Shown piece after piece: positions 16,530 through 25,338 of a stretch of DNA of 64,000 nt; the stretch's first letter is position 1; each line of letters begins with the position of its first letter. The notes under the pieces were generated by a model. It did no database searches. It was not told the DNA's origin and saw nothing but the letters and a program-made list of their open reading frames with translations. A program made the translations under genes and the position numbers. The DNA is from Ureibacillus acetophenoni. GTDB taxonomy: Bacteria; Bacillota; Bacilli; Bacillales_A; Planococcaceae. The stretch covers positions 58,942 to 122,941 of the forward strand of contig NZ_OBQC01000013.1 in the NCBI RefSeq assembly GCF_900220965.1. The letters run 5' to 3'.

Positions 16530-17423
16530 TTACCTTCCTAAAGAGCTCATTTGAGTTGAAGTATACTCAATAAATTCACGAACAGCAGGTGAAGTATGTT
16601 TCTGCTTTTTTGATATTAAACCTAAAAGCCACGGGAATTTTGGATTAACGATTCTAATGGATTTAATTAAATTTGGATCCACTAAATTTTCAATGGGTTT
16701 TGGGAAAATCGAAATACCTAAATTTTCACTAATCATTCCTCGAATCATGTCCCACTGGGAACTTTCGTAAGCAATTTCCGGACGAAAACCAGCTCGTAGA
16801 CACTCTTGAATAACGATGTCATGAATGGCAAATTCTTTTTTAAAAAGAATAAATGTTTCATTTACTAATTCTTTCATTTCAACTGTATCCCTTTGCGCTA
16901 ACGGGTGGGAAGTATTTACGAAGAGCGACAATTCTCCATCTACAAACGGAACAACATTAAATTCCTTTTCATCCACTGGTAGCATAACTACAGCAAGATC
17001 TAATTGGCCATCACTAACAAGTTCCTTCGTTTTTCTAGAATCCTCTTCATATAGTTTAATTTTAATATCAGGATAAAGGTTATTAAAACCTTTAATAATT
17101 TTGGGGAAAAATAAAAAGCCGATGATTGGGGGAATACCAATTTTTATCTTACCCTTTTTTAAGCTCATTAAATCATAGAGGTTTGAAGATAAATCATCGA
17201 GTGACTCCATAATTATTTCGCCTTCAGCTAACACAATTTCCCCTGCTTCTGTTAATTCAATATTTTTGGCAGAACGGTCAATCAGTTCTATATTCAATTC
17301 TTCTTCCAAACTACGGACAGCTTTACTTAATGTAGATTGTGATAGGTGAAGTGATTTTGATGCTTTTGTAAAACTTTTATATTTCGCTACTTCGATAAAG
17401 TATGTAAGGTGTCTAATATCCAT
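16530..17423 (-). CDS. LysR family transcriptional regulator
   Basis: 297-aa LysR regulator. The N-terminal HTH (MDIRHLTYFIEVAKYKSFTKASKSLHLSQSTLSKAVR) is followed by a complete two-lobe effector domain. It resembles the CidR/CynR-like Bacillus branch. It is downstream of, and in the same orientation as, the GntP permease and dehydrogenase genes, with a terminator-like hairpin between. LysR regulators usually control adjacent genes, so the permease and dehydrogenase are the likely targets, but the arrangement is not the classic divergent one. Confidence 0.88.
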   Translation of the reverse strand: MDIRHLTYFIEVAKYKSFTKASKSLHLSQSTLSKAVRSLEEELNIELIDRSAKNIELTEAGEIVLAEGEIIMESLDDLSSNLYDLMSLKKGKIKIGIPPIIGFLFFPKIIKGFNNLYPDIKIKLYEEDSRKTKELVSDGQLDLAVVMLPVDEKEFNVVPFVDGELSLFVNTSHPLAQRDTVEMKELVNETFILFKKEFAIHDIVIQECLRAGFRPEIAYESSQWDMIRGMISENLGISIFPKPIENLVDPNLIKSIRIVNPKFPWLLGLISKKQKHTSPAVREFIEYTSTQMSSLGR

Positions 17424-17508
17424 TTATGTAATCTCCATTCAATGAAATGTACATATATATTATAATCCATCCGTTCATAACACTCATGTAAATGGTTGCA
17501 AAATAAAA

Positions 17509-17545
17509 AAGAAAAGCATTCTGTATTACACAGAACACTTTCTTT
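17509..17545 (-). terminator. Hairpin after dehydrogenase gene
   Basis: Minus strand GAAAGTGTTCTGT / ACAGAATGCTTTTC with G-U pairs and one bulge, followed by TTTTTTATTTTG. Separates the dehydrogenase from the LysR gene. Confidence 0.7.
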
Positions 17546-17571
17546 TGTATGTCAAACAATAAATTTTCTAA

Positions 17572-18402
17572 TTACTTTTTCTCTTTACCCATTGAATGGA
17601 ATAATTGAATTGAAGATAGTGCATTAAATGGCATTTCTAAGTTGTGTTTAATGCTTTCTTCATAAGTAGCTTTTAAGTCTTTTTGTAATACTGCTAATGC
17701 TGTGTCTGCAGTCCACTCAGAAACATCGCTCCAGTTTCTTGCTACCCAGCTATCACCAGTACTTACATGTAATAATTTAATAATTTCTTCTTGTGGTAAT
17801 CCGTAATGAGCTCCTAATTTTAAACCTTCTGCAACAGCATTCATGTTAATACCTAAGATCATGTTGTTTACTAATTTAGCAACTTGGCTGTTACCTGCTT
17901 CAGCACCATAGTAGAATGTGTTTGAACCCATAGCATCGAAGTATGGAGTAAAGCCTTTAACGATTTCCTCTGCACCTGAAGTCATGATAGATAATGTACC
18001 AGCCGCAGCACCTGATGCACCACCAGAAACTGCAGCACTGATTAATTTTAATCCACTTTCAGATTCAACACGAGCACCTAATTCGTTCATTGCATCTGGA
18101 GAAAGTGTACTCATAACGATTACTGTTTTACCGTCAGTGTTTTGTGCAGAAAGGATACCGTTTTCGCCAAAAATAACGTCAACGTTTTGTGCATAGTCAC
18201 GAACCATTGAGATCACTGCTTCGTCAGCTAATTCTGCAACTTCTTTCACTGTATCTACCATTGTAAATCCTGCAGCTTCCGCTTTTTCGTAAACACCTTT
18301 CCAAGCGTCAAAACCGATTACTTCAAATCCAGCTTTTTTAAGGTTTGCTGCCATTGGGAAGCCCATTGTTCCTAGTCCGATAAATCCGATTTTTTTACCC
18401 AT
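17572..18402 (-). CDS. NAD(P)-dependent beta-hydroxyacid dehydrogenase (GarR/HIBADH family)
   Basis: 276-aa member of the 3-hydroxyisobutyrate / tartronate-semialdehyde reductase family. Rossmann motif GFIGLGTMGFPMA is at the N-terminus, the substrate motif SAAVSGGASGAAAGTL is present, and the catalytic Lys lies in AKLVNNMILG. The start is set at the ATG at 18402, 8 nt after GGAGG; five extra upstream residues in the longest frame overlap that site. It is 109 bp after the GntP permease gene, so permease and enzyme probably handle the same hydroxy- or sugar acid. Glycerate, 3-hydroxyisobutyrate and related acids are candidates. Confidence 0.87.
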   Translation of the reverse strand: MGKKIGFIGLGTMGFPMAANLKKAGFEVIGFDAWKGVYEKAEAAGFTMVDTVKEVAELADEAVISMVRDYAQNVDVIFGENGILSAQNTDGKTVIVMSTLSPDAMNELGARVESESGLKLISAAVSGGASGAAAGTLSIMTSGAEEIVKGFTPYFDAMGSNTFYYGAEAGNSQVAKLVNNMILGINMNAVAEGLKLGAHYGLPQEEIIKLLHVSTGDSWVARNWSDVSEWTADTALAVLQKDLKATYEESIKHNLEMPFNALSSIQLFHSMGKEKK

Positions 18403-18511
18403 GATAAATTCCTCCAATATTGTATATATGTTATTTTGAAATACTAAAATCTATTACATTAAAAACTTTAGATGAAAGTTTGATGCCATATATTGTTGCA
18501 ACAATTTGTTA

Positions 18512-19831
18512 TTAAGCTAGTCCCATAATCGCCATGATTACAACAATCGCCATTGCTACCCAGTGAGTTACACAGACAGCAATGAAACCATTTTTAAATG
18601 ATTCTTTCATTGTTAAACCAGTAATTCGGTTGAAAATTAATAAGAATCCTGAATAAGGAACGATTGAAAGTGAAACAGATCCGATTGCAACTGCACGATG
18701 AATTGTTTCTGGATCTAAGCCTAATTCTAAATAAGATGGAACGAAGTTAGCGATCGAAATACCGATTGCTCCTACAGCAGATGCTGTAATACCACCGATT
18801 AAACCTGTACCCACCATTAATGATAGAACTGGCGGTCCTGGAATCGATTGAATTAATGAGAAAATGCCTTGGAATGCTGGTACACCAGTCGCGATACTAC
18901 CAAATGCGATTGTACTACCAGTTGTAATTGTTGAACCAACTGATTCATTTGCACCTTGGCTAAGTAAATCTTTCTGATCTTTGATTTGCTTGCGGAAGAA
19001 AATTGCACTTAATATTATTGCAATGATTAACGCAATGTAAATGATATAAGCTACATCACTGAAGATTAAGATTGTAGCTAATAATACTAAGATTGGTAAG
19101 AAACTGATAAAGAAACCTGGAAGATCACGTTTTTCTTCCTTCGCTGCTTCCGCCTCTACAAATCGATCTTCAAACACTTCATTTTTAGCTAAGCTACGGT
19201 TTAATACAATCTTCATGAATACTAGAATGAAAATGATCGCTGCAATTGTTGTAACGATACCGATTAATGCACCAGCAGTTAAGGAAGTACCTAATGCATT
19301 TGATGGAACAATGTTATGCATTGATGGTGCACCTGGTAACATCGTCATTGTAAACGTAGACGTACCACCGAAGATTGGAATAATTACTAATTTCCATGAA
19401 ATGTTTAACTTTTGGAAAATTGGTTTCGCCATTGGAACTAACGCGAAAATAATAACGAAAACATTAATACCACCGTAAGTTAGAATTGCAGAAATGATAA
19501 ATAATGCAACTAACGCGTTATATGGGTTTTTCGTACCTACAATTGACAAAATTTTATTGGCAATTGAAACTGTTGCGCCACCCATATCCATATATTTCGC
19601 TAAAATAGAACCTAATAAGAAGATAGCAAAGTTCCCTGCAACAAACCCAGCAAGGTATGTCATATAAGAATTCTCTTTACCAAACACTGATTCAAGTATT
19701 GGTACGTCGTTAAACAGTAGTAGTACAATCGTTGCAATAGGTGCTGCAACTATAATATTGAACTTTTTAACGATAAAGAGAATGACTGTTACTATACCTA
19801 ATAAAATCCCTAAAATACCTAAAATATCCAT
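18512..19831 (-). CDS. GntP family permease
   Basis: 439-aa polytopic membrane protein of the gluconate:H+ symporter (GntP) family, with about 12 hydrophobic segments. A conserved TFTMTMLPGAPSMHNIVPS region lies in the first half and GSIATGVPAFQG in the second. A charged cytoplasmic loop around residues 220-240 (EAEAAKEEKRD) splits the halves. The start is the ATG at 19831, preceded by CGAGGT; the longer frame adds 15 residues with no ribosome site. It is first in the operon with a GarR-type dehydrogenase. Substrate is likely a small organic acid. A possible cre site lies about 300 bp upstream. Confidence 0.88.
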   Translation of the reverse strand: MDILGILGILLGIVTVILFIVKKFNIIVAAPIATIVLLLFNDVPILESVFGKENSYMTYLAGFVAGNFAIFLLGSILAKYMDMGGATVSIANKILSIVGTKNPYNALVALFIISAILTYGGINVFVIIFALVPMAKPIFQKLNISWKLVIIPIFGGTSTFTMTMLPGAPSMHNIVPSNALGTSLTAGALIGIVTTIAAIIFILVFMKIVLNRSLAKNEVFEDRFVEAEAAKEEKRDLPGFFISFLPILVLLATILIFSDVAYIIYIALIIAIILSAIFFRKQIKDQKDLLSQGANESVGSTITTGSTIAFGSIATGVPAFQGIFSLIQSIPGPPVLSLMVGTGLIGGITASAVGAIGISIANFVPSYLELGLDPETIHRAVAIGSVSLSIVPYSGFLLIFNRITGLTMKESFKNGFIAVCVTHWVAMAIVVIMAIMGLA

Positions 19832-20133
19832 TGTGAATTTACCTCGTATTCTCTTGATGTGAAGGATATTTAGCAAAAAACTATTATCCTAATATAGATT
19901 TGTGAAGCTAAAATTTTTGAATTGGTCTTATTTTTGTCCCCCTTCCAACTAGAACTTTATCTAAGTTAATCTTTTTCAAATAAGCGGATAGAAAATATTA
20001 TCTTAGTATTTTATATTATTTTGAATTAATAATTCTTGAATTCGAGATATTGGTAAATGATAGTTCATAAAATACTAATACAACGAACTTAAAATTACTA
20101 AAAAATTAGAACATTCAGAAGTGCAAGTATTAA

Positions 20134-20147
20134 TTTAACCGCTTTCA
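20134..20147 (-). promoter_or_regulatory. Possible catabolite-responsive element (cre)
   Basis: TGAAAGCGGTTAAA on the minus strand matches 13 of 14 positions of the Bacillus cre consensus TGWAANCGNTNWCA (mismatch at position 13). It lies upstream of the GntP-dehydrogenase operon, a typical CcpA-controlled type of locus. The distance to the start codon (about 300 bp) is long. Confidence 0.45.
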
Positions 20148-20287
20148 TGATTGTCGAAAAAAATTAACTTTTTGTTCACATTTAGTATACATTTCATACA
20201 CTCATTAGTAAAATGAATAATAGGAATTTAAACTATGCAATTTTTTCATAGGTTCGCTAAATACAAATTATTTAACGTTATATTAGA

Positions 20288-20340
20288 AAAACTAAAAAAA
20301 GCCAGTGAATGCCTTGTCGCAAAGCAAACTCTGACTTTTC
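20288..20340 (-). terminator. Imperfect hairpin with T tail after the 34-codon ORF
   Basis: Minus strand AAAGTCAGAGTTTGC can pair with GCATTCACTGGCTTT (several G-U pairs and a mismatch), followed by TTTTAG. It lies 33 bp after the stop of the small ORF at 20373-20477. Confidence 0.55.
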
Positions 20341-20372
20341 TTTTGAGTTAATTTATCATTTCTTATAAATAT

Positions 20373-20477
20373 TTAATAAAGCGTACCTTTAAATCTCCCG
20401 GGCTTTTTAACATACCCTTCAATGATATATCCACATTCAGTACATAACAGGTATTCAATTTCAGATCCGATACTCAT
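20373..20477 (-). CDS. Possible 34-aa small protein with CxxC
   Basis: ATG to TAA frame encoding a 34-residue peptide with the segment LLCTECGYIIEGYV. The CxxC resembles half a zinc ribbon. TAAAGGA precedes the ATG by only 2-3 nt, closer than ideal. A hairpin with a T tail follows. The gap is otherwise non-coding and codon use is normal. It could be a real small protein or the remnant of a longer one; I do not recognise a family. Confidence 0.4.
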   Translation of the reverse strand: MSIGSEIEYLLCTECGYIIEGYVKKPGRFKGTLY

Positions 20478-20553
20478 TTTCCTTTAGAGTATTTTTACGA
20501 AACGGTACACAAAAAGTTTCATTATATTTACATTAGGTCAATATTTTAGAAAT

Positions 20554-21045
20554 TTATAAGAAAAAATCTGAATCTATGTTTCTAAACAAAATGTCCGACG
20601 ACACTGGTTTTCTATTAAGTTCTCTTGCCCAAATCGATAATTGTCCGATATGATGCACTTCATGCATACATATATGAAGAAGAACTTTTTCGTAAGGGAA
20701 TCGATATGGTTCTTTTTCCTTCCGGTTTATTTTCAATACTTGGTCCTTAGCATTTTCTTTATTTCTGAATTCTAGTAAAAATAGTCGTGTTTTTTCTTTT
20801 ATTTCGTTTGAATAATCAATTACTTCGCTAAGTGTATTTACCTCTTGCATATTTCTTTGAATGACAGGTTCTTTCATCATTTGATTTACCCAAATTTGTT
20901 CACAATCAATTACATGATACAAAGTATGGAGGAAACTCCCCATTCCACCAACACGCTTTTTATTTAATTCTTCCACAGGTAAACTTTCACACCATTTGAA
21001 CCATTCATCTCGTATTTGCCAATTATATAAGAACAACTCATACAT
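20554..21045 (-). CDS. DinB family protein
   Basis: 163-aa four-helix-bundle protein of the DinB/YfiT superfamily. The metal-binding histidines are seen as HTLYHVIDCEQIW (His about 44) and HICMHEVHHIGQLSIW (His about 125-132). The second motif, HxxxHxGQL, is diagnostic. Members include bacillithiol- or mycothiol-dependent transferases; the actual reaction is unknown. It has a GGAGGGG site. Single gene, divergent from yndG. Confidence 0.88.
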   Translation of the reverse strand: MYELFLYNWQIRDEWFKWCESLPVEELNKKRVGGMGSFLHTLYHVIDCEQIWVNQMMKEPVIQRNMQEVNTLSEVIDYSNEIKEKTRLFLLEFRNKENAKDQVLKINRKEKEPYRFPYEKVLLHICMHEVHHIGQLSIWARELNRKPVSSDILFRNIDSDFFL

Positions 21046-21317
21046 AACTTAACCCCTCCATAGTTTAAATGATTTATAGCATTTCTAATGCATAGCTGAA
21101 ATTCCTTCTTCGCTCGACTTTTTTGTCACAAAATCAGCTGCTTTTTTTACAGATTCATTGCAATTTCCACCTAGCGATTACTTTCCTCATGTATACCTCA
21201 AAAACTACTAACTTAAAAAAGGAAATTTAAAAAATTTCATTAATAACTTCATGCTATACTAACTATACAATACTTGGAAGTTTATGTATCTACGCCAGAT
21301 GAAAGGTGGTTTGTTGT

Positions 21318-22220
21318 ATGGAGAGTAAACCTGTTTATGTTGAAATCGATATTAATACTGAAATGGACAAGTTATGGACAGCGACTCAAACACCAAACTT
21401 GCATGAAAAGTGGGATCTTCGCTTTTCTTCTATTACCTATTTGCCGAAAAAAGGAAATAATCCTCAGCATTTCTCATATAAACGAACTCTTGTATTCGGA
21501 AAGTCCATTGAAGGTTGGGGAATTACGATAGGGAGTCATGACGGAAAAAATGGTGAGAGAACCTCGTCATTACATTTTGGAACAGATGATGTCCTATCCC
21601 CTATTAAGGAAGGTAGAGGTTATTGGAAGTACCTGCCAAACGATAACTCCATTACCTTTTTAACTCAATATGATTATGATGTGAATTTTGGCAAATTTGG
21701 TCAAATGGTAGATCGACTGATTTTCCGCCCTCTTATAGGATGGGGAACGGCACTAAGTTTCGATGTGTTAAAAAGATGGATTGAAAAAGAAGAAACTCCT
21801 TTCTCTCAATATGTTCGTTTCTTTCTAGGCTGGATGATCACTTTTCTAGTTAGCTTTGTTTGGATTTATCATGGGCTGATACCGAAACTTATTTTTAAAC
21901 ATCCAGATGAAGTTTTCATGTTAACTAATGTAGTGCCCCTTTCATATGATGTAGCTTATTGGATTGTGATGTTTGCTGGAATCAGTGAAATTATACTCGG
22001 TGTATTATTTCTGTTGTATAGAAATAAACGAGTTTTATTTCGTTTACAGATCATTATATTCCCTCTTCTAACCATAACAGCGATCATGGCAGATCCAAGT
22101 ACTTTGACTCAACCGTTTAATCCTTTAACGTTTAATTTAAGTCTTTTCGTTTTATCCATCGCCGGTTTCGTCTTAACGAAAGACCTACCAACCGCAAGTT
22201 CATGTAAGAGAAAGAGATGA
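21318..22220 (+). CDS. yndG: YndG-like: SRPBCC domain plus DoxX-like membrane domain
   Basis: 300-aa two-part protein. Residues 1-160 form a START/SRPBCC-like ligand-binding domain (MESKPVYVEIDINTEMDKLW at the start); residues 165-295 contain four hydrophobic segments of the DoxX-like type. The start is the ATG at 21318, about 8 nt after GGTGG, not the GTG at 21306. It is the first gene of a yndG-yndH-yndJ run (4-bp gap, then a 14-bp overlap), an arrangement known from Bacillus subtilis. Function unknown. Confidence 0.82.
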   Translation: MESKPVYVEIDINTEMDKLWTATQTPNLHEKWDLRFSSITYLPKKGNNPQHFSYKRTLVFGKSIEGWGITIGSHDGKNGERTSSLHFGTDDVLSPIKEGRGYWKYLPNDNSITFLTQYDYDVNFGKFGQMVDRLIFRPLIGWGTALSFDVLKRWIEKEETPFSQYVRFFLGWMITFLVSFVWIYHGLIPKLIFKHPDEVFMLTNVVPLSYDVAYWIVMFAGISEIILGVLFLLYRNKRVLFRLQIIIFPLLTITAIMADPSTLTQPFNPLTFNLSLFVLSIAGFVLTKDLPTASSCKRKR

Positions 22221-22224
22221 GAAC

Positions 22225-22839
22225 ATGTCGATTTATAAAAAAATACTAGGTTCACAATTTAATAAATTGCATCCTAAATTACAAAAAAGGTATGCATTTT
22301 CAAATGGCGCTCCATTTATTGCAAAAGGAACGATGAAAAAGATTCAAAGGGGCCCAAAGATTCTTTATCCCATCTTTTTACTCGGGACAAAATGTAAGTT
22401 GCTATTCCCTGAACACGGAACGAACATCCCTTTTACTATTACGAATACGCCTTTAATTGGTCCAAATGGCGAGGAACAAATCCATTGGGAAAGAACCTTT
22501 TATTTTGGAAAAAAGAAGAGATATTTTAATGCACTGATGAGTTTCGATTCCAAACGCAACTTGATTAAAGATTATTTAGGTGAGCCAAGTCCACTCTATT
22601 CCGATTTAGCATTTATCGTTTCGTCTACGGGAGATTTGAAAATCGAATCAAGAAAACAACGATTGGTCCTAGGAAAAGTAGAGATTCCCTTACCGAAAAT
22701 TTTTCAAGGTTTAGCGACTGTCACAGAAAAATACTGCGAAGAAAAAGACGTTATTCAAATATCCGTTGATGTTAGAAATCCATTAATCGGTCTGATTTTC
22801 GCCTACGAAGGAGAGTTCAACCTAGATGATATGGAATAA
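22225..22839 (+). CDS. yndH: DUF4166 protein (YndH-like)
   Basis: 204-aa soluble protein of the DUF4166 family, the second gene of the yndGHJ operon. It begins MSIYKKILGSQFNKLHPKLQ, typical of the family, and is mostly beta-strand after residue 60. No catalytic motif can be named. It starts 4 bp after yndG and its last 14 bases overlap the start of yndJ, so translation of all three is probably linked. In other bacteria DUF4166 is also found fused to saccharopine-dehydrogenase-like or DoxX-like proteins, which supports a shared membrane-associated role; this is inference. Confidence 0.8.
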   Translation: MSIYKKILGSQFNKLHPKLQKRYAFSNGAPFIAKGTMKKIQRGPKILYPIFLLGTKCKLLFPEHGTNIPFTITNTPLIGPNGEEQIHWERTFYFGKKKRYFNALMSFDSKRNLIKDYLGEPSPLYSDLAFIVSSTGDLKIESRKQRLVLGKVEIPLPKIFQGLATVTEKYCEEKDVIQISVDVRNPLIGLIFAYEGEFNLDDME

Positions 22840-24457
22840 ATGGACGTTTATATCGATTATTTTGTTTTTAATCGCAGTTATTTTTGGACAAGATCCGCCT
22901 TACCTTTTATTGCTAACAGTGGCACAGGTCGTTTATGTTCCTCTCATGTTGCAACTCATTTTGAAAAAGGATAGTTGGTTCAGCCGTTATTACGCTGTTT
23001 TTACCATTCCAGCTTTCATTTCTGTCGTCATTTTACATATAACTGATCAGTCAGAATGGGATGTTTTATTTGCAGCTATCTATTTGCTATTTACTTGTGT
23101 GGTTGCTGCCTATGGAATTAGCCGTTTTTTAACAAGAGGATTTGTACATTTTGAGGAATTCTCAATAGATGCAGCTTTTATAAGCTTATCCATAGGCGGT
23201 ATGTGGTACTTCGCCTATATAACCAACATCGATACAGGATTTTCACCGATGATTACTTGGTTGACTGCGATCCATTTTCATTATGCTGCTTTTTTATTGC
23301 CTGTCTTTGTTGGATTGCTTGGTAGAATTTATAAGCCTCGGTTTTACCCTTTCGCTGCAGGAATTTTACTAATATCACTTTTCCTGTTAGCCATCGGGAT
23401 TACTTTTTCTGTGTGGATTGAGTGGGTTTCGGTTGTGTTTTATATTATTGGAATCTATATGATAATCTACTACACTTTACAAGCACCCCTTGTGAGCCTA
23501 TTCCAAAGATGGTTAATTGTATTATCATTTAGTTCATTAGGTGTAACAATTCTACTCTCATTTTTATATGCTTTAGGTCGTTTAACGAATGACTTTTCGG
23601 TTAGCATCGATTTTATGCTTCAGTTTCATGGAATGTTAAATTGTGTGATTTTCGCTTTATTAGGAGTAATTGGTTGGTCTATTTACGTTCCCCCGGCAAG
23701 GTCAATAAAATGGACATTTCCAGTTAGTAAAATACGAGGATCAATAATCATAGCAGAAAAGATACTTTCTAAAATTAAGGATGAGCGAGCTATTAATTCG
23801 CATAGGGGATTAGTAGATGAGATGGCATTTTATAGGCCGGATATCGAGATTGAGTCGCTTGCACCAGCGATTCGAGACTTTTATGAAAATACTTTTGATT
23901 ATCGACTTTATGCAAATGTCCAATGGAAAACATGGTTTAAACCATTTGCTGCTGTTTATCGTTTAATTAGTTCCGTTGTCCAACAAATTAATCTTCCTTT
24001 ATCAAGCAAACGTGTTGAAATGACGGGTGATATCATAACTGTAAATGCAGATTTGGATGGAAGAAGTAACCCAAGAGCATGGGTAAGAAAAATAAATAAT
24101 CAAGTTACTTTTATTGCTTTATATTCATCTCATCGAACGAAAAATCGCACCTATATGAACATCGCTCTCCCCCTTCCATGGACATCGATGATAGGAATTT
24201 TAGAGTTACGTCAAGTAGGTGATGAGCTCCAATTATCAAGTAAAAAGCGCAACGGAGAGTCTGATGCAGGCATCTATTTAGCTTGGAGTAAGCAACTTCT
24301 TGCCTTACCAATAGAAGAAACATTTCATGTGAAAGAAATGGATAAAGGAAGACTTTATGCTGAGCATCATATGTGGATTTTTTCTATTCCGTTTTTAAAA
24401 ATCACTTATCGTATTGAGCACCGTGACTTACAGCAAAAAGACGATTCCCTAAATTAA
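22826..24457 (+). CDS. yndJ: YndJ-like membrane protein
   Basis: 543-aa protein. The N-terminal 290 residues are nine or ten hydrophobic helices; the C-terminal 250 residues are soluble, resembling the DUF4166-type beta fold of the preceding gene. GGAGAG lies 10 nt before the ATG, inside yndH. The stop codon and last codons lie within a bidirectional terminator shared with the convergent gene. Function unknown; the operon yndG-yndH-yndJ is conserved in Bacillus. Confidence 0.82.
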   Translation: MIWNKWTFISIILFLIAVIFGQDPPYLLLLTVAQVVYVPLMLQLILKKDSWFSRYYAVFTIPAFISVVILHITDQSEWDVLFAAIYLLFTCVVAAYGISRFLTRGFVHFEEFSIDAAFISLSIGGMWYFAYITNIDTGFSPMITWLTAIHFHYAAFLLPVFVGLLGRIYKPRFYPFAAGILLISLFLLAIGITFSVWIEWVSVVFYIIGIYMIIYYTLQAPLVSLFQRWLIVLSFSSLGVTILLSFLYALGRLTNDFSVSIDFMLQFHGMLNCVIFALLGVIGWSIYVPPARSIKWTFPVSKIRGSIIIAEKILSKIKDERAINSHRGLVDEMAFYRPDIEIESLAPAIRDFYENTFDYRLYANVQWKTWFKPFAAVYRLISSVVQQINLPLSSKRVEMTGDIITVNADLDGRSNPRAWVRKINNQVTFIALYSSHRTKNRTYMNIALPLPWTSMIGILELRQVGDELQLSSKKRNGESDAGIYLAWSKQLLALPIEETFHVKEMDKGRLYAEHHMWIFSIPFLKITYRIEHRDLQQKDDSLN

Positions 24458-24472
24458 TGTGGAATCGTCTTT
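24437..24472. terminator. Bidirectional terminator overlapping both convergent genes
   Basis: AAAGACGATTCC (24437-24448) and GGAATCGTCTTT (24461-24472) form a perfect 12-bp stem with a 12-nt loop. The stem contains the final codons of yndJ and of the minus-strand gene ending at 24449. Confidence 0.9.
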
Positions 24473-24715
24473 GTTGTGAGGAACAAATGCAATAACAAGC
24501 ACAGTCAAAATCACGAATATTAACATACCTGAACTAATAACGCCTATACCCATACCCAACCAAGATCCGATAATAAATGATGATAGAAGGACGGCTATAA
24601 AGGAAATTAAGCATAGTAGTAAGGATTTATTATTCGATTGTTTTAGAATTTTACAAACAATAAAAACAACTAAATTAATAACAAATCCTATACCAATCGG
24701 TATAAATATGTCCAA
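24449..24715 (-). CDS. Small membrane protein, YesK-like
   Basis: 88-aa protein with three hydrophobic helices (residues about 4-21, 31-50 and 52-78) separated by a short KQSNNK loop and a GSWLGMGIG turn. The size and the GW/GMGIG pattern recall the YesK-like family, but the match is loose. Its last nine bases overlap the convergent yndJ gene within a shared terminator. Function unknown. Confidence 0.65.
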   Translation of the reverse strand: MDIFIPIGIGFVINLVVFIVCKILKQSNNKSLLLCLISFIAVLLSSFIIGSWLGMGIGVISSGMLIFVILTVLVIAFVPHNKDDSTLI

Positions 24716-24742
24716 CTCATAAAACCCCCTTGCCGAATTGGT

Positions 24743-25093
24743 TTAACAGTTGCAAACCATTAAATGGTTCCCATCAGGATCTTTGAAATTAAACCAGTGA
24801 TTATGCTGAATTTCTGTTGTTAATTCAACATTCTTACTCTTCATAAACTCGTATGCTTCTTCTATGTCGCTCGTATTTAAATGAAAAAGCGGAATTTTAA
24901 TTCTATTATCCTCTGAATAAATCTTGCTATCTAATACAATTCCCGTACCTTTCATAGGTAATATATACAAATGATCAAATAATATTTCACCATCTGCTGG
25001 TAAACCTAATATGTCACAATACCATTTTCGAGCTTTTTCAATATTACTCACGGGAATAAAAATAGTACCAACTTGATTTACTATAGGATTCAT
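24743..25093 (-). CDS. VOC family protein (glyoxalase/bleomycin-resistance fold)
   Basis: 116-aa vicinal-oxygen-chelate protein with one betaalphabetabetabeta pair: GTIFIPVSNIEKARKWYCDILG at the N-terminus and FNFKDPDGNHLMVC at the C-terminus. The usual Glu metal ligand after the final DPDGN is replaced by hydrophobic residues, so metal binding may be altered. GGAGG precedes the start. Probably co-transcribed with the YesK-like gene 27 bp downstream. Confidence 0.8.
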   Translation of the reverse strand: MNPIVNQVGTIFIPVSNIEKARKWYCDILGLPADGEILFDHLYILPMKGTGIVLDSKIYSEDNRIKIPLFHLNTSDIEEAYEFMKSKNVELTTEIQHNHWFNFKDPDGNHLMVCNC

Positions 25094-25338
25094 AAAATAC
25101 CTCCATAATTATTTATATTGATTAAATTCGCCATGCATTATGTATCCCCCTTGTTAAGATTCAATTTAACTTTCTTTATATACATTCTTCATGTATGGTT
25201 GTCTTTTTGTATCTATTAAACTCCAATAGTTCGATAGTAGCCCATCTATGGTAACTGTTAATATAATTTCTGAATTGTTAAACTATTAATAACTTCCAAG
25301 AATATACTTGAAACTTAATTCAATCAGGAGGGATACAA

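Larger units (their letters stand above)
19832..20372. other. Long AT-rich intergenic leader upstream of GntP
   Basis: This stretch holds no convincing ORF. It contains the cre-like site listed below and a hairpin at 20288-20340. A GntP promoter must lie here but no single box pair stands out from the AT-rich background. Confidence 0.6.

Noticed and set aside
21274..21531. 85-codon plus-strand ORF overlapping the start of yndG
   Set aside because: Different frame from yndG, no ribosome site, sequence is a frame shadow.
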